From Victivallales bacterium (GTDB lineage: Bacteria > Verrucomicrobiota > Lentisphaeria > Oligosphaerales > Lenti-02): a DNA stretch of 14,151 nt. The position numbers were made by a program, and so were the translations under genes. Below, piece by piece: positions 1 to 5,831 of the stretch (position 1 is its first letter; each line of letters starts with the position of its first letter). The notes beneath the pieces were generated by a model that searched no databases, was not told the DNA's origin, and worked only from the letters and a program-made list of their open reading frames with translations. The stretch spans positions 1 through 14,151 of the forward strand of contig JABGQJ010000134.1 in assembly GCA_018648945.1 (NCBI GenBank). Direction: 5' to 3'.

Positions 1-357
1 GGTGGTGGTCTTGCCGCTGCCGTTGACGCCGGCCATGAGGATCACCGTGGGACCATCGGGATTGTGCCGGACCTCGGGCTGGTCGTTGCCGAGGATTGCG
101 AGGACCTTCTCCCGGGCCACGCCCATGATGTCCTCGGTAGTCGAGATCTCGCCACGCTGGTAGCGGTCGCGAATGTCATCGACCAGACTCACGCTGATAT
201 CCACCCCCAGATCGGTGGCGATCAATGCCGCCTCGAGATCCTCGTAGCAGGATTCATCCCACTTGCTGACCCCGGAGAAAACAGACTGGATACCCCGGAC
301 CAAGCTGGTCTTGGTCTTCTGGAGGCCGCTTCGGAAGATGCTAAAGATCGATTTCAT
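1..357 (-). CDS. ftsY: Signal recognition particle receptor FtsY, N-terminal part (cut by left edge)
   Basis: FtsY is the SRP receptor GTPase, which docks ribosome-SRP complexes at the inner membrane for co-translational insertion. The 119 visible codons begin MKSIFSIFRSGLQKTK and run through the helical N domain (about residues 10-85, with the typical EDLEAALIATDLGV stretch) to the P-loop GVNGSGKTTT at residues 110-119. The sequence ends there at the window edge, so the G domain lies outside. The ATG is the natural start of the N domain, and an AG-rich stretch (AGAGAGAAGG) precedes it. Very little precedes the N domain, so the long acidic A domain of the E. coli protein is absent, as in many bacteria. 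It is the last visible gene of the ribH-nusB-ftsY run, 28 nt after nusB. FtsY is preferred over Ffh because the GVNGSGKTTT form and the short basic amphipathic N-terminus are FtsY-like. Confidence 0.93.
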   Translation of the reverse strand, partial: MKSIFSIFRSGLQKTKTSLVRGIQSVFSGVSKWDESCYEDLEAALIATDLGVDISVSLVDDIRDRYQRGEISTTEDIMGVAREKVLAILGNDQPEVRHNPDGPTVILMAGVNGSGKTTT

Positions 358-385
358 GCCTTCTCTCTCTGAGGGCTGGCTGGAC

Positions 386-883
386 TCATTCGGGGGCGGA
401 CTCGCGGTGTTGGCGCAGGAGTCGGTCGAGCACGCCGTTGACAAACCGGCTGGAGTCCTTGTGCCCATAGCCCTTGGCCAGCTCGATCGCCTCGTTGATG
501 GCGGCCGCAGGCGGGACTTCGGGGCAGTGGAGCAGCTGGTATGCGGTCAGCCGAATGATGTTGCGGTCGATCACGCTCATCCGATCCACCCGCCAATTGG
601 TGGCGCACTCGGTGATGCGTTCATCGAGTTCGTCGCGGCTGTCGCAGACGCCGCGGCTGAGTTTCTCGGTGAAGGCCCAGGCACGGTCGAAGGCCTTGCC
701 CTCGGGGCAGTCCGGCAACTCGGAGATCTGAATGCGCAAGGCCGCCAGATTGCGGGCGAAGTTGCCCCAGTCGCTCTGCTGGTCGGCCTGATAGAGAAAC
801 AGGAGAGCGCCCTGGCGCGCAAAGCGGCGCTCGCGCAGGAATTTCTCGTTCGGCCCGGTGGTCTCGTTGGTCGTGTCGCTCAT
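386..883 (-). CDS. nusB: Transcription antitermination factor NusB
   Basis: NusB binds boxA RNA together with NusE (ribosomal protein S10) and assembles the antitermination complex on rRNA operons. The 165-aa product has the all-helical NusB fold signatures. RRFARQGALLFLYQAD at residues 19-34 is the first helix pair. The C-terminal block WRVDRMSVIDRNIIRLTAYQ starts near residue 97, followed by PPAAAINEAIELAKGYG and the SSRFVNGVLDRLLR end motif. Length is slightly above the usual 130-160 because of a polar 15-residue N-terminal tail. Its ATG overlaps the TGA of ribH as ATGA (880-883), with no independent Shine-Dalgarno site, so translation is probably coupled. The ribH-nusB pair is a widespread arrangement, which supports both calls. 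Confidence 0.95.
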   Translation of the reverse strand: MSDTTNETTGPNEKFLRERRFARQGALLFLYQADQQSDWGNFARNLAALRIQISELPDCPEGKAFDRAWAFTEKLSRGVCDSRDELDERITECATNWRVDRMSVIDRNIIRLTAYQLLHCPEVPPAAAINEAIELAKGYGHKDSSRFVNGVLDRLLRQHRESAPE

Positions 884-1380
884 TTGGCCGCCGGCAGATC
901 GCGCATCAGGTTCGCCATCTCGATGGCCGAGGCCGCTGCGCTGGCGCCTCGGTTGCCGGCCTTGGTGCCGGAGCGCTCGATGGCCTGCTCGATATTCTCG
1001 GTCGTCACCACGCCGTAGATGACGGGCATGTCGTATTTCAGCATCGTCGTGGCCAGCCCCTTGGAGACCTCGGCGTTGATGTGCCCGGCGTGGGCAGTCG
1101 CGCCCTGAATCACCACGCCCAGCCCGATCACTGCATGGTAGCGGCCGCTTGCGGCCATTCGCTGTGCCACCAAGGGGATCTCGTAGGAGCCTGGGACCCA
1201 GGCCACCTCGATGTCCTGCTCCTGCCCGCCATGGCGGATGATGCAGTCCTTGGCCCCAGAGAGAAGCTTGGAGACGAAGAACTCGTTGAAGCGGCTGCAG
1301 ATGATGCCAAACCGCAAGCCGGTGGCGATCATGCCACCCTCGAAAGTCGTACAGGAAGCCGTGCTCATGGCGTACCCCAT
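880..1380 (-). CDS. ribH: 6,7-dimethyl-8-ribityllumazine synthase
   Basis: This enzyme condenses 5-amino-6-ribitylaminouracil with 3,4-dihydroxy-2-butanone 4-phosphate, the penultimate step of riboflavin synthesis. The 166-aa product shows the family order: RFN at residues 30-32, PGSYEIP at 63-69 (usually G-A/S-F-E-I-P), GLGVVIQGATAH at 86-97 with the likely catalytic His97, PVIYGVVTTENIEQA at 119-133, and GTKAGNRGASAA at 138-149, which holds the phosphate-binding positions. Two places differ from the best-known enzymes: the usual IRG is IQG, and the F-D-Y-V that normally follows the His is A-G-H-I. The start is uncertain. ATG at 1380 has no clear ribosome site, while ATG at 1368 (residue 5) has a GGGG six bases upstream. 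It is the first gene of the operon and overlaps nusB by four bases. Confidence 0.93.
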   Translation of the reverse strand: MGYAMSTASCTTFEGGMIATGLRFGIICSRFNEFFVSKLLSGAKDCIIRHGGQEQDIEVAWVPGSYEIPLVAQRMAASGRYHAVIGLGVVIQGATAHAGHINAEVSKGLATTMLKYDMPVIYGVVTTENIEQAIERSGTKAGNRGASAAASAIEMANLMRDLPAAK

Positions 1381-1416
1381 GCTATAGGACTATTCCGGAC
1401 GTTAATGAACCGCTAG

Positions 1417-1445
1417 AATGTAATGGGTCACTGCCTCCGAACCAA
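1417..1445 (-). promoter_or_regulatory. Candidate sigma70-type promoter for ribH-nusB-ftsY
   Basis: On the minus strand a TTGGTT hexamer (1440-1445) and a TACATT hexamer (1417-1422) are separated by exactly 17 bases. Transcription would start near 1410 and give a leader of about 30 nt before ribH. Matches to consensus are only 3/6 and 4/6, so the call rests mainly on spacing and on lying in the gap between two same-strand genes. Confidence 0.25.
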
Positions 1446-1446
1446 A

Positions 1447-1485
1447 TGCCCCGCGCAGACGGGTTCCACGGGGACCGATGGGGCA
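1447..1485 (-). terminator. Possible stem-loop downstream of the Gfo/Idh/MocA gene
   Basis: TGCCCC (1447-1452) and GGGGCA (1480-1485) form a perfect 6-bp inverted repeat around a 27-nt loop. The loop can itself fold imperfectly through GGTTCC and GGGACC. On the minus strand the structure begins a few bases after the TAG of the upstream gene and is followed by TTTGGTT, a weak U-rich tail. It sits directly before the candidate ribH promoter, which fits a boundary between transcription units. The long loop and poor tail keep the confidence low. Confidence 0.3.
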
Positions 1486-1488
1486 GCG

Positions 1489-2646
1489 CTACAGAGAGAT
1501 GACCTGGCCGGTGCTGCGGCTCTGAATGGCGGCTTCGGTGATCTGGGCGGCGCGAAGACCGTCGATGGCGGTGGCACCGGGGAAAGGCGTGCCTTCCAGA
1601 ATGGCTTGGCCGAAGCCATCCATGGCGGCGAGCCAGCCTTTGTCCATGAAGTAGTTGGCCAGCGGATTGCGCGAACCGTAGCGCTTCAGGGTTTTGTACT
1701 CGGTGGTGTCGGTCTCGCCAGCCGCTTCCAGCTCCTTCACGCGCTGGCCAGATTTCCAGGTGGTCCGGCGCACGGCCTGCAGGGCCTCGTAGCCCAGTTC
1801 CTTGAGCAGGAAGACGTGGGTCATGTCGTGGTTGGGATGGAAGTGACCGGGGAAGGTAGTGACCGGGGGTTCGGTGTCGGACAGGGAGTATTGGCGGACC
1901 TCGCAGAACTCGTTGACGGCGATGGCTCCGGCCTGGGCGATGGCCTCGAAGCGCTCCTTGGGAAAGTCGGAGTTGGCGTAGCCGCTACTCATAATCGTGC
2001 CTACCGTGCCGTTGGCGAAGGTCAGCACGATCTGTTCGTCGTCGGGCCGGGCACTGACGCAGTAGACGGTCCTGACCTCGCTGGCGGCGAAGAAGCGCAT
2101 GATGTCGAAGATGTGGCAGACCTCGTGGACGATCCGCTGGTTGGGACCAAACCCCTTCGAACGGCCCCAGGTGAAGGAGTAGGAATCGGTGATGCGGTAG
2201 AACATGTTGGTGGCACCACCGACCCCGTCGAGCAGCTTCCTCGCATACTGATAGGCGGGGGCCATGCGCCGGTTCATGCCCACGGCCACGATCTTGCCGG
2301 AGGCCTCGAGAGCACCCATGACCTTGGCGGCCTCCGCTTCGGTTTCGGCCAAGGGCTTCTCCACGTAGACATGCTTGCCAGCCGCCAGGGCCTCGATGGT
2401 CAGGGAGACGTGGGTGTCCTCGCGGGTGGCGATGACGACGCCGTCGATGTCGGGGTCCGCCAGGACCTTCCGGTGGTCGGTCTCCAACGCGCAGCCGGGA
2501 TAGGCCTCGGCCACGTTCCTGAGCACGTCCTCGCGCAGGTCGCAGAGCGTAACCAGTTCGGCGTGGTCCGCCCGCATGAGATTGGGGATGTGTTGGCTCT
2601 GCGCCAAACCGCCCGTACCGATGATCGCCAGTCGTGCCTTCGCCAT
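1489..2646 (-). CDS. Gfo/Idh/MocA family NAD(P)-dependent oxidoreductase
   Basis: A predicted cytosolic dehydrogenase of sugars, inositols or related polyols; the substrate cannot be read from sequence. The 385-aa product opens with a Rossmann fold, AIIGTGGLAQSQHIP at residues 7-21, whose GTGGLA is the dinucleotide-binding turn. It continues with CDL at 35-37 at the end of beta-2 and VYVEKPLAETEAEA at 93-106; the E-K-P holds the conserved catalytic lysine (Lys97). VHEVCHIFDIMRFF at 173-186 matches the H-x3-H-x2-D active-site helix of the C-terminal domain. Residues 255-345 are longer and more charged than in small family members and include GHFHPNHD. The ATG at 2646 is chosen because GGAG lies ten bases upstream and the Rossmann strand begins at once; the frame stays open upstream to 2808 but adds no domain. 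No signal peptide. Relatives are abundant in glycan-degrading PVC bacteria. Confidence 0.9.
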   Translation of the reverse strand: MAKARLAIIGTGGLAQSQHIPNLMRADHAELVTLCDLREDVLRNVAEAYPGCALETDHRKVLADPDIDGVVIATREDTHVSLTIEALAAGKHVYVEKPLAETEAEAAKVMGALEASGKIVAVGMNRRMAPAYQYARKLLDGVGGATNMFYRITDSYSFTWGRSKGFGPNQRIVHEVCHIFDIMRFFAASEVRTVYCVSARPDDEQIVLTFANGTVGTIMSSGYANSDFPKERFEAIAQAGAIAVNEFCEVRQYSLSDTEPPVTTFPGHFHPNHDMTHVFLLKELGYEALQAVRRTTWKSGQRVKELEAAGETDTTEYKTLKRYGSRNPLANYFMDKGWLAAMDGFGQAILEGTPFPGATAIDGLRAAQITEAAIQSRSTGQVISL

Positions 2647-2801
2647 GTCGTCATATCTCCGTGCGTGGGGTCGTGGTCCGATGGGTCTGCCACCGGATAC
2701 GTTGACGTCTCCGGGCATGAGATGCAACAGTGGCAGCAAGTTCTGCGAGAAAGTACCGGACTCACATCCTCGCCGCCACCCTATGCCACTCCCAGATGAG
2801 C

Positions 2802-2831
2802 TTTGCACCCGGTTGACCGACCGCTATTGTA
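2802..2831. promoter_or_regulatory. Candidate overlapping divergent promoter region
   Basis: On the plus strand TTTGCA (2802-2807) and TATTGT (2825-2830) are 17 bases apart, giving a leader of about 60 nt before the gene at 2897. On the minus strand TACAAT (2826-2831, 5/6 to the -10 consensus) overlaps the same bases and faces the Gfo/Idh/MocA gene, which would have a leader of about 170 nt. The minus-strand -35 is weak. The rest of the 250-bp gap 2647-2896 shows nothing else I can name. Confidence 0.27.
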
Positions 2832-2896
2832 GGGCGTTGTGCGGATTGGCGAAGATCCTGAAACTGTCGGCGACAGGCTCTCCGAGGAACTGGGGA

Positions 2897-3121
2897 ATGA
2901 TCTACTTTCTGGCTCTTGTCGTACTTTACGCGGTTTCTTTTCGCTTCATTTGGCGCCTGTGGTGGCTCCGGGGAGGCGACTCCGTTGCCTACCGGATCCT
3001 CTGGACATGCATTCTTCTCATTCCCGTATTCGGCTGGGTCTGCTACGGGGGATTCTACAGCCCGCCAGCAACGCAACCGCAGGATCTGCGGGCCCGGTGC
3101 ACCAAAGGAAAGAACTGGTGA
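2897..3121 (+). CDS. Small two-helix membrane protein, PLDc_N-like
   Basis: A 74-aa predicted inner-membrane protein of unknown role. Residues 1-20 (MIYFLALVVLYAVSFRFIW) and about 33-52 (ILWTCILLIPVFGWVCYGGF) are two hydrophobic segments joined by a short loop with basic and acidic residues (RLWWLRGGDS), followed by a polar tail. The helix with W-x-L-x-x-P-V-x-G-W-x-x-Y resembles the N-terminal membrane module called PLDc_N, found in cardiolipin synthases and as a stand-alone protein. The ATG at 2897 is preferred because GAGG lies nine bases upstream; the frame is open further upstream, but that part lacks a ribosome site. Codons end in A or T far more often than in the neighbours (ttt, ctt, gta, gtt, att). 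It lies 63 bp before the lyase gene on the same strand. Confidence 0.55.
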   Translation: MIYFLALVVLYAVSFRFIWRLWWLRGGDSVAYRILWTCILLIPVFGWVCYGGFYSPPATQPQDLRARCTKGKNW

Positions 3122-3184
3122 TGTGGCTGCTCTGCGACCCCAGGAATCCCCCTCTAGCCCAATGTGCCCCCTAGGAGACCTCCC

Positions 3185-5383
3185 ATGACCGGTCGGATCT
3201 GCATCATTGCTTTGCTGAGCTCGCTCTTCCTCTCGGCCGCGCCGCTGCCGGAGTGGGCGGGGAAGATCCGTGCCGACCACCCGCGCCTGTTCTTCAATGG
3301 CGAGACCTGGGCGGGGGTGAAGGCCCGGGCTCTGGGGGAAGAGAAGGCCTGGTTCGACAGAATCCAGCGGCGCGTGGACGCCATCATGACCAAGCCACGC
3401 CCCGAGACGCCTCGCGACCGGGGTCCAGACGCGGCCCGGTCGGCTTTTGTCTTCCTGGTCACCGAGGACGCCAAGTACCTAGCCGACGCCAAGGCGGCCA
3501 TGGACGAGGCGCTGGACCTCTACGAGAAGAAGCTGGGCGAGAAGAAGCCGGTCAACTGGTACTCCACCACTCGTGTCCACTGGACCATGGCGTGGGACTG
3601 GCTGTACAATCACCTGGAGAAGGCCGAGCGCGAAGAACTGATGACCCGTTTTGTGAAGGTGGTAGATGGCGTGCTCAAGGCGCGGCCCCGGATCAAGCGG
3701 GAGAATTACTCGGGCTACAACACCGGCTTCTATGGGGTCCGCAACGCGCTCTGGTTCCTCGGCTGCACGGCCTATGGCACGGGGATCGAGGCCGAGCGGG
3801 TGAACGAATGGCTGGTCTGGGGAGAACGCGAGAACCAGAAACTGTTGGCCCATCGCCGTCGGGCCTGCGGCGACGACGGCGGCGGGGCCTCGCCTACCCT
3901 CGGCTACATCTTCGGGGCCTATCCCTGGTCGCAGCAGAACTTCTTCTACACCTGGCTCAGCGCCACCGACGAGAATCTGGCCCCCGACTGGCTGCATGCC
4001 GCCTGGTTGGCCAACTACGTCTACTGGAACTGGATTCCGGCCACCGGGTACCCCCGTGAACATGGCTACGGCGACACGCCGCACACGAGCAATGTCATGC
4101 CCACTTGGCAGCTCTACACCCACATGGCCAACATCCGCCATCTCTACGGCGAAAAGGCGCCCGAAGCCGCCACGTTGGCCAAGCTCGTGCAGGATTCGTT
4201 GCCCGAGAAGCAGAAGCGCCAGAGCGACACCTGGTTCATCTATCCCTTCCTGCTCACCAAGGCCAATGCCGCGCCCGCCGCCTCGTTGCCGGCGAGAACG
4301 CCGCATGCCAGGTACCTGGAGAACATGGGGCAGGTCTTCCTGCGCTCCGGCAACGATGTCGGGGACACCTACTGCCTCTTCACCTGCGGCGGCGTGCTCG
4401 CCCAGCACCGCCACTTCGACGCGCTCAACTTCGTCATCTACCACCAGGGCTACCTGGCCCTCGACTCGGGCACGCGCTACAAGGAACAAGCCAACGGCCA
4501 GCACCTCTGCAACTACTATGCCCAGACCGTGGCCCACAACAGCGTGGTCATCCACCAGCCCGACGAGCCCTTTGCCCGTTACTGGGGAGGCAAGATGGAA
4601 CACAACCACGGAGGCCAGCACAAGCAGTTGGGCTCGGTGCTCAAGGGGTTTGGGACCAACGACCGGTTCTCCTACGTGGCGGGGGATGCCACTGCCGCCT
4701 ACCAACACAGCGGTAAGGCCCGGGACGGCAAGACCGCACTGCCCCAGAAGGCGGCCATGGTCACCCGCCAGATCGCCTTCCTGATGCCCCGCCACTTCGT
4801 GGTCTTCGACCGGGTCGAGACCACCGCTCCCGAGTACCGGAAGGACTGGCTGCTGCACACCGCCAACGAGCCAGTGATCGGCAAGGGAGAGTTCCGCGCC
4901 GACCATGAAGAAGGGCGCATGTTCTGCCGCACCCTCCTTCCGGCGGACGCCAAGCTCACGGCGGTCGGCGGCAAAGGTAAGGAGTTCTGGGCCAGCAACC
5001 AGAACTGGAAGATCGATACCGGCAACCTGAAGCCCGAGGCCCTCGCCATGATGGGGCGCTGGCGCGTGGAAGTCACCCCCGGCACCGCGCAGACCGGCGA
5101 TGTGTTCCTCCATGTCCTCGAAGTCGGCGACCAGAGACAGGAAGCCATGGTCGCCACCGAACTGGTCCGCGAAGGCACCCGCGTCGGCGTGAAGCTCACC
5201 ACCGGCGGGGATACCTGGCAGGTCCTCTTCGACGCCGCCGGTCCCCTCGGTGGGCGCATTCGCTGCGCCGGCGCGAAGCCTCTCGACGCCGAACTCACGC
5301 AGAAGGTGCTACCTCAGCAAGGCATCGCCTCGCCCGTTCCCGGCCAGACCGGCCTTCCCCGGGAACTGCTATTGGGGAAGTGA
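3185..5383 (+). CDS. Secreted heparinase II/III-family polysaccharide lyase
   Basis: Lyases of this family cleave uronic-acid-containing glycosaminoglycans or alginate-like polymers by beta-elimination. The 732-aa product starts with a short signal peptide (RICIIALLSSLFLSAAPLPE, residues 4-23). An alpha-helical toroid covers about 30-365, with landmarks DHPRLFFN, VHWTMAWDWLYNHL, NTGFYGVRNALWFLG and HGYGDTPHTSN (Tyr295 is a candidate catalytic Tyr). The beta-sandwich starts near 380 with MGQVFLRSGN. HRHFD puts histidines at 408 and 410; DSGTRY puts Asp at 427 and VAHNSVV puts His at 451. From memory of heparinase II, the His-x-His pair and the Asp 17 residues later match its catalytic His and zinc ligands. 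Start: AGGAG seven bases before the ATG. The substrate is unknown; heparin is not implied. A sulfatase gene lies convergent downstream. Confidence 0.9.
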   Translation: MTGRICIIALLSSLFLSAAPLPEWAGKIRADHPRLFFNGETWAGVKARALGEEKAWFDRIQRRVDAIMTKPRPETPRDRGPDAARSAFVFLVTEDAKYLADAKAAMDEALDLYEKKLGEKKPVNWYSTTRVHWTMAWDWLYNHLEKAEREELMTRFVKVVDGVLKARPRIKRENYSGYNTGFYGVRNALWFLGCTAYGTGIEAERVNEWLVWGERENQKLLAHRRRACGDDGGGASPTLGYIFGAYPWSQQNFFYTWLSATDENLAPDWLHAAWLANYVYWNWIPATGYPREHGYGDTPHTSNVMPTWQLYTHMANIRHLYGEKAPEAATLAKLVQDSLPEKQKRQSDTWFIYPFLLTKANAAPAASLPARTPHARYLENMGQVFLRSGNDVGDTYCLFTCGGVLAQHRHFDALNFVIYHQGYLALDSGTRYKEQANGQHLCNYYAQTVAHNSVVIHQPDEPFARYWGGKMEHNHGGQHKQLGSVLKGFGTNDRFSYVAGDATAAYQHSGKARDGKTALPQKAAMVTRQIAFLMPRHFVVFDRVETTAPEYRKDWLLHTANEPVIGKGEFRADHEEGRMFCRTLLPADAKLTAVGGKGKEFWASNQNWKIDTGNLKPEALAMMGRWRVEVTPGTAQTGDVFLHVLEVGDQRQEAMVATELVREGTRVGVKLTTGGDTWQVLFDAAGPLGGRIRCAGAKPLDAELTQKVLPQQGIASPVPGQTGLPRELLLGK

Positions 5384-5399
5384 GGGAGGGGATTGGGGA

Positions 5400-5416
5400 T
5401 TTCAGATTTCAGATTT
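5400..5416. repeat. Short 7-bp tandem repeat TTTCAGA
   Basis: TTTCAGA occurs twice in tandem (5400-5406, 5407-5413) followed by TTT, flanked on both sides by ATTGGGG or ATTTGGGG. It is AT-rich in a GC-rich setting and lies 17 bases after the lyase stop codon. It looks like a fragment of a dispersed intergenic repeat, but only one copy is in the window. The rest of 5417-5589 holds only the hairpins listed separately. Confidence 0.5.
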
Positions 5417-5420
5417 GGGG

Positions 5421-5449
5421 CGGCTCGGAACTAGCCGTACCCCCGGGGG
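5421..5449. other. GC-rich palindromic patch after the lyase gene
   Basis: CGGCT (5421-5425) and AGCCG (5433-5437) form a 5-bp stem with a 7-nt loop, followed at once by the 10-bp perfect palindrome CCCCCGGGGG (5440-5449). It lies about 40 bases after the lyase stop and could slow transcription, but there is no U-tract, so I do not call it an intrinsic terminator. Confidence 0.3.
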
Positions 5450-5532
5450 CCCGTGTCTCGTCCCTTCAAGACTCCACGTGCTGGCGGGGCGGACCGCAGG
5501 TTGCGCTTCGCTTACCTGGGGCTGGTATGTCT

Positions 5533-5547
5533 CGCGCCGGTGGCGCG
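5533..5547. terminator. Possible terminator hairpin between convergent genes
   Basis: CGCGCC (5533-5538) and GGCGCG (5542-5547) are perfect complements around a 3-nt loop. The hairpin lies between the lyase gene (plus) and the four-cysteine gene (minus), 42 bases past the stop of the latter. The position suits a shared terminator, but neither strand has a clear U-tract after the stem. Confidence 0.3.
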
Positions 5548-5589
5548 CCAGACGGGGGATGGGGCAAGAGCAAGGCAGATTCGGAGGGA

Positions 5590-5757
5590 TCAGTCGCTGA
5601 TCTTGGCCGGGTCGCAGAGGGCCTTCTTCTCGTTGGCCGAGCGGCCACACCGCTTGCAGACGTACTTCGCATCCGCGACGAGTTGTCGCAGTTGGCCCAG
5701 CTGCTCCTTGTAGTCCGACTTCTTCCACTTGCAGAGACGCTTGGGTTTGTCACTCAC
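5590..5757 (-). CDS. Small four-cysteine protein, putative zinc ribbon (GTG start)
   Basis: A 55-aa, very basic protein that I place at a GTG start. It begins MSDKPKRLCKWKKSDYKEQL (GTG read as Met), continues GQLRQLVADA, and then has KYVCKRCGRSANEKKALC. Cysteines are at 9, 34, 37 and 47, with a C-x2-C-G-R knuckle, so one zinc ion or an Fe-S site is plausible. GGAG lies eight bases before the GTG, a strong ribosome site, and the frame ends in TGA. Codon use matches the GC-rich neighbours. I recall similar short CxxCGR proteins from Planctomycetes-like and deltaproteobacterial genomes but cannot name a family or function. It follows the sulfatase gene by 74 bp on the same strand and is probably co-transcribed. 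It could bind RNA, or act as a small redox or metal protein. Confidence 0.75.
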   Translation of the reverse strand: MSDKPKRLCKWKKSDYKEQLGQLRQLVADAKYVCKRCGRSANEKKALCDPAKISD

Positions 5758-5784
5758 GGCTGATTCTCCGGGCTTTGGTTTGTG

Positions 5785-5798
5785 TTGCCAGATGGCAA
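5785..5798. repeat. Small palindrome between the sulfatase and four-cysteine genes
   Basis: TTGCC and GGCAA pair perfectly around AGAT (whole element TTGCCAGATGGCAA). It sits in the 74-bp gap between two same-strand genes. It could be an intercistronic hairpin or a protein site; there is no U-tract. Confidence 0.3.
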
Positions 5799-5831
5799 TG
5801 GTGACCGGCCCCAGCCGCGATGGTTCCCCCG

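Noticed and set aside
1381..1488. FMN riboswitch (RFN element) before ribH
   Set aside because: The 108-bp gap is short, and I could not find the conserved AGGG...GACCGGCGGT-type segments; a plain promoter and hairpin explain it better.
1423..2799. Long plus-strand open frame of about 458 codons
   Set aside because: It is antisense to the Gfo/Idh/MocA gene, and its Gly/Val/Asp-rich translation shows no domain; it results from GC-rich codon use.
3479..5113. Long minus-strand open frame of about 544 codons
   Set aside because: It is antisense to the lyase gene, whose motifs, signal peptide and ribosome site are all clear; the opposite translation is low-complexity.
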